Shown here piece after piece: positions 1 through 7,737 of a DNA stretch of 33,316 nucleotides. The translations under genes were made by a program, and so were the position numbers. The number at the start of each line of letters is the position of its first letter. Positions within the stretch are counted from its first letter, which is position 1. The notes below the pieces were generated by a model, which was not told where the DNA came from, did not search any database, and worked only from the letters and a program-made list of their open reading frames with translations. The stretch covers positions 23,186-56,501 of the forward strand of contig PMBF01000026.1 of NCBI GenBank assembly GCA_003152875.1, in the 5' to 3' direction. The stretch comes from Ignavibacteriota bacterium (GTDB lineage: Bacteria; Bacteroidota; Ignavibacteria; UBA10030; UBA6906).

Positions 1-124
1 TGCTGCCGGCAGGGTCTACCCGTCGCTCTGCCGTCCACCGGGATCCCGGACCGGCCCAAAACTCTCTGCGGCCGATCCGCCCCCCCGCTGCCAAAGGTAC
101 TCCCGTCCCGGAGAGCAACCCCGG
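1..124. other. Left-edge non-coding stretch
   Basis: No gene can be supported here. On the minus strand it lies just downstream of the NEW3-domain gene stop. A short CTCC/GGAG stem around 101-113, followed on the minus strand by TACCTTT, could be a weak terminator but is not convincing. A perfect palindrome CCGGGATCCCGG lies near position 40. Confidence 0.3.
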
Positions 125-1621
125 CTATTTCTTCGAGAGCTTGACGCCGAACAACACGATGCCCCCCACAAGCCCGAGGATCATCAGGACGATGAATGCG
201 CTCCCCAGGATGCTGGTCTCAGCCTGTACCTCCACCGTGGCGGTCTTGTCCTCGGCGTTCACCGGCTCGTTGTCCGAAAGGGCGCTCGTCTGGAGGCGGA
301 TCTCGTAACGCCCCGACGATGTCCCCTTCGGGGGAACGAAGGCGAGCTTCACATGGTGTTCCTCACCGACTTCCAGCGACGTGATGACCGCAGGGTCGAT
401 CGTCTTCGACCAGTTCAACGGGACGTCAGCCTTCACTGCGATGTTGTCCAGCCGCCGCGTCCCCTCGTTCACCACGTCGACCGGTATCTCCACCGTTCCA
501 TCGGGGTGAATCGTCTGGTAGAGCTGGGGGGCCCGCACGAGAAGGCGGCCGCGGCCGCGCGGTACGAGATCGAGTCGTGTGAACCCGACGCCGAGCCCCT
601 CCACCTCCTTTGCACTCCATGTCCTGGCCTCAACATCTCCCATGGCAGCGATGCGGTCCTGCGGGATGACGAGCACATAGAAGGAGATGGCGCGGTCCAT
701 GGGTACCTCGGCGGTCGGCCTGTCCGGAAGGGATACCTCCAGCGCAACCTTCCGCGTGTTCACGCTCTCGGTGAAGCGGAACTGTCCCAGACGCGCGCTG
801 CTGGCAGGATCCCGGAAAAGACGGTTGATCTGGCCCGGGAGGTTCACTACCTGCAGGCTGAACGTGTTTGCCGTCCGGCTGAACAGCTCCAGCCTCAGGT
901 CGAAGCGCGCTGTCTTTCCCAGCTCTCCCTCCTGGGAGAACTGGTCGGACTGCACGACGACCGTGTTGGCCGAGACATCCTTCTGAAGGTAAATCTTCAT
1001 CCGCCGTTCCGTGCCGCTGCCGAAAATCATGCTCACACTGACGGCGTCCAGGTCCTGCAGCAGCGTGAAATCCAGTTCGCGCGGAGCGCCGTACCGGAGC
1101 ACGTCGATCTTGGTCTCGTACGGCGTGCTGATGATCGCGCCATCGTTGTTCTGAATCGACACATAGACGTTGTTAATGATGTCGGGCTGGAGAGACCGGA
1201 AGAGCCTGTCGTCCACGTTTGCCAGCTTCTGGATCTCTTGTGTCCCCCCGGAGGCGTTCGCGATCCGGAGCCGCACATGCTTTGACCCGTCGTGCCCCTG
1301 GTACTTGACGGCCCTGTCGATGGTCACGTACTGCTGTTCGAACAGGACCGCCAGGAGCGATTGCTGGTAGTTGACCTCGGCATCGGCAAACTGGCCCTGA
1401 GCCCTGTCCAGCTCGGACTGAGAGATCAGGCCCCTGCCAGCGAGCTCCTTCTGACGCTCCAGCTCCTTTCTGGCGACCTCATAAATCCCCTTCGCGCGCT
1501 TGAGGCCCAGGACGCGGTATTTGTCGTCCCTCTGGTTGAACATCGATCCCGTCTGGGCCTGGACAGGCGCCGTGCCCGCCAGCATGAAGGCAAGAAGGAC
1601 CACGATGGTTGCTGGGCGCAT
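125..1621 (-). CDS. Secreted, C-terminally membrane-anchored NEW3-domain protein with helical hairpin
   Basis: Predicted 498-residue envelope protein. The start is placed at MRPATIVV, 19 codons inside the track ORF, because it gives a clean Sec signal peptide (about residues 1-23, ending VQAQ). Residues about 35-85 form a charged helical stretch including GLISQSELDRA, which resembles the alpha-hairpin of membrane fusion/TolC-type adaptors. A long beta-rich middle follows. Residues about 380-460 look like a NEW3 (alpha-galactosidase NPCBM-associated) domain with the feature DVVNEGTRRLDNI. One transmembrane helix near the C-terminus (ILGSAFIVLMILGLVGGIVL) is followed by a short KLSKK tail. Topology is therefore periplasmic with a C-terminal anchor. 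It diverges from the two-component operon and shares its regulatory region. No enzymatic function is evident. A partner role for an ABC-type exporter encoded leftward is only a guess. Confidence 0.75.
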   Translation of the reverse strand: MRPATIVVLLAFMLAGTAPVQAQTGSMFNQRDDKYRVLGLKRAKGIYEVARKELERQKELAGRGLISQSELDRAQGQFADAEVNYQQSLLAVLFEQQYVTIDRAVKYQGHDGSKHVRLRIANASGGTQEIQKLANVDDRLFRSLQPDIINNVYVSIQNNDGAIISTPYETKIDVLRYGAPRELDFTLLQDLDAVSVSMIFGSGTERRMKIYLQKDVSANTVVVQSDQFSQEGELGKTARFDLRLELFSRTANTFSLQVVNLPGQINRLFRDPASSARLGQFRFTESVNTRKVALEVSLPDRPTAEVPMDRAISFYVLVIPQDRIAAMGDVEARTWSAKEVEGLGVGFTRLDLVPRGRGRLLVRAPQLYQTIHPDGTVEIPVDVVNEGTRRLDNIAVKADVPLNWSKTIDPAVITSLEVGEEHHVKLAFVPPKGTSSGRYEIRLQTSALSDNEPVNAEDKTATVEVQAETSILGSAFIVLMILGLVGGIVLFGVKLSKK

Positions 1622-1700
1622 GGGATCACTGGTGGCGGATGAGTACTCTGACGACGCCTGAGTCTGTAACGGAAACATACGTCAGCCGTTGCACAACTCA

Positions 1701-1737
1701 TAGTTAAAGAGTGTTAGCGGGTGTTAAGAAGTGTCAA
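1701..1737. promoter_or_regulatory. Phased 10-bp direct repeats, candidate OmpR-family binding sites
   Basis: Three copies at exactly 10-bp spacing read GTGTTAgcgg, GTGTTAagaa and GTGTCAaggg (1711-1740). A fourth weaker unit, tAGTTAaaga, precedes them. One-helical-turn tandem half-sites are the usual architecture for OmpR/PhoB-family regulators. They sit between the divergent NEW3 gene and the histidine kinase/regulator operon. They end about 30 bp upstream of a possible -10 (TACATT, 1767-1772) that has no good -35, which suits an activated promoter. Binding is inferred. Confidence 0.55.
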
Positions 1738-1766
1738 GGGGGTGGCATTTCTCCCGCGGGATCACG

Positions 1767-1772
1767 TACATT
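1767..1772 (+). promoter_or_regulatory. Possible -10 element of the two-component operon
   Basis: TACATT lies about 40 bp upstream of the TTG start. No recognisable -35 hexamer is found 17 bp upstream, which is compatible with dependence on an activator bound at the phased repeats. Weak evidence on its own. Confidence 0.25.
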
Positions 1773-1810
1773 ACCCGTGCGAACCTGCTTGACCAGGGAG
1801 GGACTGCAAG

Positions 1811-3568
1811 TTGCCGCTGAAAAGAGAAATAGCGCTGCGTGCGATTGTTGCGGGAATGGTGCTTGCGCTTGCCGGTCTCATCGGCATTCAGTGGCACCTG
1901 CTGCGCCAGGCGATGGCGCTGAAGGAGCAGGCGTTCCGCCGTAACGTCTCTGCCGCGCTCAACACGGTGGCCCAGAAAATGGAAGCCGGTGAAGCCTATA
2001 GGGATGTCATCGGCATGGCGCTGGCTGTGCCTCCCCCCGGCGCGAAGTCCCACTTTTCCATGGAAGAGGTCCTCACCTCGCACGACTCACTTCCGGAGCA
2101 CTCCGGCCCCCGCCTTGCAAGGAAGGGGCGGACGGTGGTCACCGTGACAACATCCTCCTCAGGCCCCGGTTCGCAGGCCATGATGTCCGGCCTCGTCGCT
2201 CTCCCATTGCGCTCCGAGGGGAACCGGATCCTCTATACCGTCCTCTCCCCGCAGCATGTGCGGCTCCAGCTGTATGATCTTGCCTCCGGGCGCGACACCG
2301 TCATCGTGGACACGTTCAAGACTCCGGGCGTCTATGAGGTGCGTGCAGACCGTCGCGTGCCGCAAGGGGGCGGCGACTTCTTCTACAGGTACACCGCCGA
2401 TTCATCGCAGTTTTACCTCCGGCTCGGCGGTGCTCAGGATCGGGCTTCGGTCTCCGTCAGCGGGGGAGGAAAGCGGGAACTGGTGAACCGTGTTGTGGAC
2501 AGATTGATCGTGGCGGAACAGCAGCCGATCGAGCGGCGAGTGAAGCCCACGGTGCTTGATTCCCTGCTGACCTCGAGCCTGCGCGATGCGGGCATCCCGC
2601 TCCCGTTCAACCGCGCCGTGTATTCCCGGCAGGACAGCGCGCTGACATTGCTCTCACCCGGGGCCGCTCAAGGGGAGCTCAGGAGCTCCGACCTCCGGGC
2701 CCGCCTGTTCCCCACGGATCTTCTCTCGCCGCGGAACGACCTCGTCGTCTATTTCCCCGGTCAGCAATCCTTTCTGTTCTCCCAGATCGTTCCGCAGCTG
2801 GGAGCGGCCGCACTGTTCACCCTGATCATCGTCCTGAGCTTCATCTATGCGGTGCGAACCATTATGGCGCAGACGCGGCTGGCCCGGCTGATGATCGACT
2901 TCATCAACAACATGACGCATGAATTCAAGACCCCCATCTCCACGGTGTCGCTTGCCGTCGAAGCCATCGGACGGCCGGATGTGATCGGGCAGCCCGACAG
3001 GGTGCTGCGCTACAACAACGTCATCCGCGACGAGAACGCGCGCATGAGGCTGCAGGTGGAGAGAATCCTCCAGATGGCCGTCCTGGAGAGGGGGGAATAC
3101 GAGATGAATCTCCTGCCGGTCGATGTGCACGACCTGATCCGGCGGGCCTCCGCGGGTGTCGCCCTGCAAGCGGAACACAGGGGAGGCCGGCTGGAACTCT
3201 TCCTCGACGCCCGGGATCATCTGATCAGGGCCGACGCGGTGCACCTGACGAATATCCTCAACAACCTCCTTGACAATGCCAATAAGTATTCCCCCGAATC
3301 GCCCCGCATCGCCGTCTCCACCCGGAACGCTGACGGAAGACTCATGATCACGGTAAAGGATAACGGCATAGGCATCGCCGAAGGACACCTCCCCAGGGTC
3401 TTCGACAAATTCTACCGCGTGCCGACGGGCAACAGGCACGACGTAAAGGGCTTCGGGCTGGGCCTCAGTTACGTGAAGCTGATGACGGAAGCGATGGGAG
3501 GGACCGTGACGATCACAAGCGTGATGGGCAGGGGGACCTCTGTTGGCGTAGGATTTCCTGTGGTATGA
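1811..3568 (+). CDS. Membrane sensor histidine kinase
   Basis: A 585-residue inner-membrane sensor kinase that autophosphorylates and should donate phosphate to the regulator encoded next. It starts with TTG, supported by the strong GGGAGGG ribosome-binding site 8 bases upstream. One N-terminal helix (about 11-31) and a second at about 330-350 enclose a periplasmic sensor region of about 300 residues that I do not recognise. The kinase core follows. The H-box NNMTHEFKTP has phospho-acceptor His370. The N-box is NILNNLLDNANKY (about 481-493), the G1 box DNGIGI, an F-box VFDKFYRV, and the G2 box GFGLGLSY. No HAMP domain is obvious between the second helix and the H-box. The stop overlaps the regulator start (ATGA), so the two are translationally coupled. 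The ligand is unknown. Confidence 0.93.
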   Translation: MPLKREIALRAIVAGMVLALAGLIGIQWHLLRQAMALKEQAFRRNVSAALNTVAQKMEAGEAYRDVIGMALAVPPPGAKSHFSMEEVLTSHDSLPEHSGPRLARKGRTVVTVTTSSSGPGSQAMMSGLVALPLRSEGNRILYTVLSPQHVRLQLYDLASGRDTVIVDTFKTPGVYEVRADRRVPQGGGDFFYRYTADSSQFYLRLGGAQDRASVSVSGGGKRELVNRVVDRLIVAEQQPIERRVKPTVLDSLLTSSLRDAGIPLPFNRAVYSRQDSALTLLSPGAAQGELRSSDLRARLFPTDLLSPRNDLVVYFPGQQSFLFSQIVPQLGAAALFTLIIVLSFIYAVRTIMAQTRLARLMIDFINNMTHEFKTPISTVSLAVEAIGRPDVIGQPDRVLRYNNVIRDENARMRLQVERILQMAVLERGEYEMNLLPVDVHDLIRRASAGVALQAEHRGGRLELFLDARDHLIRADAVHLTNILNNLLDNANKYSPESPRIAVSTRNADGRLMITVKDNGIGIAEGHLPRVFDKFYRVPTGNRHDVKGFGLGLSYVKLMTEAMGGTVTITSVMGRGTSVGVGFPVV

Positions 3569-4293
3569 AAAGCCAGATGCCGGAAACACCCGATCCGGGC
3601 CTGCAGCGGGTCCTCCTGCTGGAGGATGACGCAAACCTGGGATTCGTCCTGCAGGAACACCTGCAGATGCAGGGCTATGCCGTGACTCTCTGTACAAACG
3701 GCAATGAGGGGATGAATTCCTTCCGGTCGAATGGCTTCGACCTCTGTCTGGTGGATGTCATGATGCCGAAGATGGACGGCTTCACGTTTGCCAGGGAGCT
3801 GCGGCGGAAGGACGACCGGACGCCGATCATCTTCCTGACCGCAAAGTCGCTGAAGGAAGACCGCATTGAAGGGTTTAGAATCGGCTGCGACGATTACGTG
3901 ACGAAACCGTTCAGCATGGAGGAATTGACGCTGCGCATACAGGCTGTCCTGCGGCGAAGCCGGGGCGGGGCGGTCGAAGAGACTCCTTCGCCTGACATGT
4001 TCACTCTCGGCTCCTTCACCTTTGAGGTCGCGCCTCAGGTGCTGCGGCGGGGCGGGGTTGAGCAACGGCTTACTTCCCGTGAGGCGGACCTGTTGAGGCT
4101 GCTCTGTCTGCACAGGAACCGGGTGCTGGAACGCGAGCTCGCACTGAAATCAATATGGGGACGCGACACATTCTTCAACGGCCGGAGCATGGATGTCTTC
4201 ATCTCCAGACTCCGGAAATACCTTCAGAGTGATCCCCGCGTGGAAATCATGAACGTGCACGGGAAGGGGTTCAAGCTGATGGTCCAGGAGTAA
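3565..4293 (+). CDS. OmpR/PhoB-family response regulator
   Basis: A 242-residue transcription factor. The receiver domain (about 15-130) shows the acidic pair LLEDDAN, phospho-acceptor Asp64 in CLVDVMMPKMDGF, the switch threonine in IFLTAKS and the conserved lysine in YVTKPF. The C-terminal winged helix (about 145-240) has the family signature LTSREADLLRLLCLHRNRVLER and ends DVFISRLRKYL...MNVHGKGFKL. The start overlaps the kinase stop by four bases. It is the likely partner of the kinase and the likely ligand of the phased direct repeats upstream of the operon. It converges on the DUF885-like gene across an 84-bp gap with no clear terminator. Confidence 0.95.
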   Translation: MKSQMPETPDPGLQRVLLLEDDANLGFVLQEHLQMQGYAVTLCTNGNEGMNSFRSNGFDLCLVDVMMPKMDGFTFARELRRKDDRTPIIFLTAKSLKEDRIEGFRIGCDDYVTKPFSMEELTLRIQAVLRRSRGGAVEETPSPDMFTLGSFTFEVAPQVLRRGGVEQRLTSREADLLRLLCLHRNRVLERELALKSIWGRDTFFNGRSMDVFISRLRKYLQSDPRVEIMNVHGKGFKLMVQE

Positions 4294-4377
4294 GTGCTCC
4301 GGGTGCATCGTTCTCCCCGCAACACAGTCCATGCAGGCCGCTCCCTCCCGATGGATTCCGGATGCCCCTCACCCCGC

Positions 4378-5613
4378 TCATGTGAGTCCTGAGGGGATCC
4401 GCGGAGAGGAGAGAAGCGCTGTGAATTCCCTCCATCGCTTCTCCTCGTCCGGAGGCATTCCCGCACGGGAATCGATGTAGGACTTCACCAGGTCCTGCCC
4501 GAGGTTGTAATTGATCACGTAGCTCCGGTACTGGTCGAAAAACCTCGTGCGCTGCATCGCACGTTCCGGCGGCATCAGCGCGTAGATCACCAGCCATCGC
4601 GCGGCCTCTTCCCGCGTGAACTCTCCGTTCAGATACCTCCTCGCGGCCTCGTTTCCAGCATATCCCAGCCGCTGTGTGAGCCCGTAGATTCTGTAATACG
4701 CTTCCGCCCGGTCAGGATCAAGTCCGGCGAGCGGGAAGAGCACGTCGCGTTCGAACCTGAGGCGTTCATCGTGCGTATAGGCCATCTCGATGCCGAAATT
4801 CGCTGTTCCTTCGGCGATCAGTGACTGAGGGCTGAAGAGTGCATACACGGTGAATTCCATCCAGCCACGCTTCCGGACGAGCTCGGTCTCAAGCAGGGCA
4901 TTGTAGACATGGTGACCGGGATACCCCTCGTGGCTGGCAAGATCGATCGCCCGGTCGATGTAGATGGGAAACTCCGTGTTGATCTGGATCAGGCTGTGGC
5001 AGTTCCCCTGATACCAGTTGTAGCCGCTCCAGGATTTGCCTGTCACATACTCGATGAGGAAGCTCTCCTCCGGAGGAAGCGGAATGCGCCGGAGAGTCCG
5101 CTGGCGGCTCTCCTTCACCGCCGCATTGAAGACGGCATCCAAACGGGTGGGGGGGACGGCAAAGTCCCTCCGGAAGACGTCGAGCCGCTCAGGGACGGAA
5201 CCCGGGCCGGGCAGGAGCCGCCCCAGCTCATCGAGGATTGTCTGGAAAAACGTCGCCGGATAAATGGGAGCCCTCGCGTCATACAGCGCTTCCGACTCCT
5301 CGTCGAAGGTGAGGCGTCGTCCCTGCAGCATCTCCACCCTGGTGATGAGAGACTCCAGTTGCCGTTCAAGGTACCGTCGCCGGAGCCGCCTCATCTTATC
5401 ACCGGAAGAGCGCGGGACCGCCCGGATCTCGTCGAGCGTTGCGCGCGCCTCGCCCAGGATCTCCTCGAGTTTGAGCATCCGCTCCTTCGCCTCGTTCCTG
5501 AACCGTTCAGGGCCGTAAAACGCATCCACATAATCGGGATCGTAGGCGCCGACAGAGAGAACGAGGACGATGTAGCGCTCGGAGACGCTCGAAAGCACAT
5601 CAGGGTCATCCAT
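4378..5613 (-). CDS. DUF885-like metallohydrolase/peptidase, cytoplasmic
   Basis: The track ORF runs far into the upstream gene. The true start is MDDPDVL at 5613, preceded by the strong ribosome-binding site GAGGAGGAAATGT. The 411-residue product has no signal peptide. HEGYPGHH at about 228-235 resembles the HExxPGHH zinc motif of DUF885 proteins. A downstream glutamate in LIAEGTANFGIEMAY (about 265-279) is a plausible third metal ligand. The N-terminal text YDPDYVDAFYGPE is also familiar from this group of uncharacterised proteins. It lies 11 bases downstream of the M2-like peptidase gene, so the two are almost certainly cotranscribed. Peptidase activity is inferred from the zinc motif, and the substrate is unknown. 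Confidence 0.78.
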   Translation of the reverse strand: MDDPDVLSSVSERYIVLVLSVGAYDPDYVDAFYGPERFRNEAKERMLKLEEILGEARATLDEIRAVPRSSGDKMRRLRRRYLERQLESLITRVEMLQGRRLTFDEESEALYDARAPIYPATFFQTILDELGRLLPGPGSVPERLDVFRRDFAVPPTRLDAVFNAAVKESRQRTLRRIPLPPEESFLIEYVTGKSWSGYNWYQGNCHSLIQINTEFPIYIDRAIDLASHEGYPGHHVYNALLETELVRKRGWMEFTVYALFSPQSLIAEGTANFGIEMAYTHDERLRFERDVLFPLAGLDPDRAEAYYRIYGLTQRLGYAGNEAARRYLNGEFTREEAARWLVIYALMPPERAMQRTRFFDQYRSYVINYNLGQDLVKSYIDSRAGMPPDEEKRWREFTALLSSPRIPSGLT

Positions 5614-5624
5614 ACATTTCCTCC

Positions 5625-7316
5625 TCAATTCCCGCAAAACTGCTCGGCAAAGTATTTTGCGGTGAGTCCTTCGCCGGTCGCCTGCTTCAGGAGCTCGTTC
5701 CATTGGAGAGACGCACCCGGCCGGAAGATCCGCTCCTTCAGCACGGTTCCCACTCCCTGATTTCCTGCAAACGAGAATTCCACCGTCTGGTTGCGATGCG
5801 CGACCGTCCGGTTCAATGCGCCCAGGATCTGCGATGCCGCCAGTCCTCCGAACATGTAGTTGTGGTAGTAGCAGGGATACTGCGCGATATGGATCTTTGC
5901 GGCCCAGTCCGGGGCATTGCGTCCCGGGGGGCGCTTGACGAACTGGTACTCCTCCACCAGGTCCCACCAGAGCTTGTTCAGGTCCTGATCGGGGTCCCGG
6001 TACATTGCCCGCTCGAACCGCATCATCACCTGAGCCCACCGGCTGAAGATCAACGACTGGCTCCTCAGGTCTTCTCCCTCTTGCTTTTGCGCCTGCTCTC
6101 GCTCGCGGTCATCAATTCCCGCCATCGCCTTCAGCCAGTCGGCATTTTTCGCCTGCCGCTCCATCAGCATTGCGATCGCCTCGGTCATGAACGTGTGGGT
6201 TTCAATCCTGAGCAGGAAGGGGAGAGCGGTGTCGATGTTCGCGGAATACACGCAGTGCCCCAGCTCATGGAGCACCGTGGCAGTCCAGGTGATGTTGTCT
6301 GTCACGTTGCACATCGTGCGTACATCGCCCCGCCGGTCGATGTCGGTGGAATACGCATGCTGGTACTTCCCCTCCCGCGGGTACATGTCGCTTCTCATGA
6401 GGATGCTGTCCACCGGGAGGGTGATCCCCCCATAGAACCGCCGGGCGATATCCACCACGTCCTTGCCTTTGACAAACCTGTCGAAGTCGACCGTGCTGGT
6501 CACTGGGGCATCCTGGAAGAACGGGTCGGCGTAGTGCCAGGGTGCGAGGCGGGTCGTGGCGATGTGGAACCGCTTTGCCACTTTTTCATCCATCGTCCCC
6601 TTCATCCGGGCATACGGTCCGTCGGTCAGGGTTTTCAGTTCGTCGAAGATTCTGACGACATCGGCTTCGTCCTGCTCATCGGAGGCGAGCATCATCACGT
6701 AGAAATTCTCGAAGCCGCACTGCCGGGCTGCCCGGTTGCGCATCTTCACCAGCTCGACCAGCATGGGCGCCACGGGGACGGCCACCTGCTTGCTGGCATC
6801 CCATGCCTTCTGTCGTTTCGCCTGGTCGTTCTCCTGCGTCAAGATGGCGTGGATCTCGTTGTCGTTGACCCTCTTCCCGCCGATCGTCCCGCGAAACGTA
6901 TTGAAGGTCCTGGCGATCGCGCTCTGCTGTTCCGTGATCGACCGCAGCAGTGCCGTGTCGACCTGATTCCTGAGGTAGCTGTTGTACAGGAGCACCAGCT
7001 GGCGTTGCAGAAGCGAATCGCGGATCATCCCGCCATCGTGCAGTCCCTTCAGGAAGCGGAACTCCTCCCTGTTGGAACGGATGCTGCGGAGCTCAAAGTC
7101 GAGGGCGGCGGATTCGTCGTAGTACTTCCTGTCGCCTGTGGCGGTGGCATTCCAGTCCGCCAGGTTCTGTGCCTTCATGATCGGCTCGACTCGGGCAACG
7201 TGGCTGGCGATGAAGCCGCGGAGCTTCGTCTCGTCCGATGCCGGGGGGTTGCATGCTGTCATGATCAATCCGCAAAAAATGGGAAACAGGAGTCCAGGGA
7301 GAGTGTGTGGCTTCAC
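5625..7316 (-). CDS. M2-like (angiotensin-converting-enzyme-type) zinc metallopeptidase, putative lipoprotein
   Basis: A 563-residue product. I use a GTG start at 7316, 32 codons inside the track ORF. It is preceded by GGAGGAA at 8-base spacing and gives a lipoprotein signal (GLLFPIFCGLIMTAC), which the longer ORF lacks. The lipidated Cys would be residue 22. The zinc motif HELGH is at about 350-354 with the candidate third ligand Glu379 in MTEAIAMLM, which matches M2 spacing. Segments such as QKAWDASKQVAVPVAPMLVEL and NRAARQCGFENFY are typical of M2 peptidyl-dipeptidases. It probably cleaves dipeptides from peptide C-termini at the cell envelope. It is the first gene of a two-peptidase operon. 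Confidence 0.87.
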   Translation of the reverse strand: MKPHTLPGLLFPIFCGLIMTACNPPASDETKLRGFIASHVARVEPIMKAQNLADWNATATGDRKYYDESAALDFELRSIRSNREEFRFLKGLHDGGMIRDSLLQRQLVLLYNSYLRNQVDTALLRSITEQQSAIARTFNTFRGTIGGKRVNDNEIHAILTQENDQAKRQKAWDASKQVAVPVAPMLVELVKMRNRAARQCGFENFYVMMLASDEQDEADVVRIFDELKTLTDGPYARMKGTMDEKVAKRFHIATTRLAPWHYADPFFQDAPVTSTVDFDRFVKGKDVVDIARRFYGGITLPVDSILMRSDMYPREGKYQHAYSTDIDRRGDVRTMCNVTDNITWTATVLHELGHCVYSANIDTALPFLLRIETHTFMTEAIAMLMERQAKNADWLKAMAGIDDREREQAQKQEGEDLRSQSLIFSRWAQVMMRFERAMYRDPDQDLNKLWWDLVEEYQFVKRPPGRNAPDWAAKIHIAQYPCYYHNYMFGGLAASQILGALNRTVAHRNQTVEFSFAGNQGVGTVLKERIFRPGASLQWNELLKQATGEGLTAKYFAEQFCGN

Positions 7317-7375
7317 GGGAAGATTCCTCCGGTGACGACGGGCTGTTCGATGCGAAGCATCAGTGCGGGGCCGAC

Positions 7376-7406
7376 CAAAGGTAGCGTGTTTCCGGTGGAG
7401 TGTCAA
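7376..7406 (-). promoter_or_regulatory. Promoter of the peptidase operon
   Basis: On the minus strand a perfect TTGACA -35 (7401-7406) is followed by a 17-bp spacer and TACCTTTG (7376-7383). This reads both as a sigma70 -10 (TACCTT) and as the Bacteroidota -7 consensus TAnnTTTG. The expected transcription start is about 50 nt upstream of the GTG start. Confidence 0.6.
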
Positions 7407-7415
7407 CCGCACGAC

Positions 7416-7444
7416 TTGATTCTGCAGGGGAAAAGGAATAGGTT
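7416..7444 (+). promoter_or_regulatory. Possible promoter for the 52-residue membrane protein
   Basis: TTGATT (7416-7421), a 17-bp spacer and TAGGTT (7439-7444, continuing as TAGGTTTTG) precede the small gene by about 85 bp. It is divergent from the peptidase promoter. The match is moderate only. Confidence 0.3.
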
Positions 7445-7530
7445 TTGTCGACCTGTGGAAGGAGCGATGCGGGACGTCTCTTGCGGTCGCTCATCGCCCG
7501 GGATCCGCCTCATGAACGAAGGAGGGATGC

Positions 7531-7689
7531 ATGAAGGGGAAGTCTGCGGGGATGGTGTTTCTGGGGATCTGCCTGGCGCTTGCCGTGCTCCTGGTCCTGA
7601 AAGTGATTACCACGATGATCAGCAGCATTGCCTTTGCATCCGCACTTGTCGTACTCGGCCTTCTGTCGGGAGGATTCAGGCGCAGATGA
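7531..7689 (+). CDS. Small two-helix membrane protein (52 aa)
   Basis: Too short for the ORF track. It starts at ATG 7531 after the strong ribosome-binding site GAAGGAGGGATGC and ends at TGA 7687-7689. It begins MKGKSAGMVFLGICLALAVL and ends SGGFRRR. Two hydrophobic helices (about 8-24 and 31-47) are separated by KVITTM, with basic residues at both ends, suggesting a small inner-membrane hairpin with cytoplasmic termini. It converges on priA with only 48 bp between stops. No family is recognised. The good ribosome-binding site and coherent hydrophobic pattern argue that it is real. Confidence 0.6.
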   Translation: MKGKSAGMVFLGICLALAVLLVLKVITTMISSIAFASALVVLGLLSGGFRRR

Positions 7690-7737
7690 CTCCCGCTGCT
7701 GCGCCGCAGCGCAGCCTTGCTGCACGGCGCCGGGGCA

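Noticed and set aside
353-1285. 310-codon plus-strand ORF
   Set aside because: It is the antisense shadow of the NEW3-domain gene, with no domain, signal or ribosome-binding site.
5614-6039. N-terminal extension of the DUF885-like ORF
   Set aside because: It lies wholly within the upstream peptidase gene. A strong ribosome-binding site directly precedes the MDDPDVL start.
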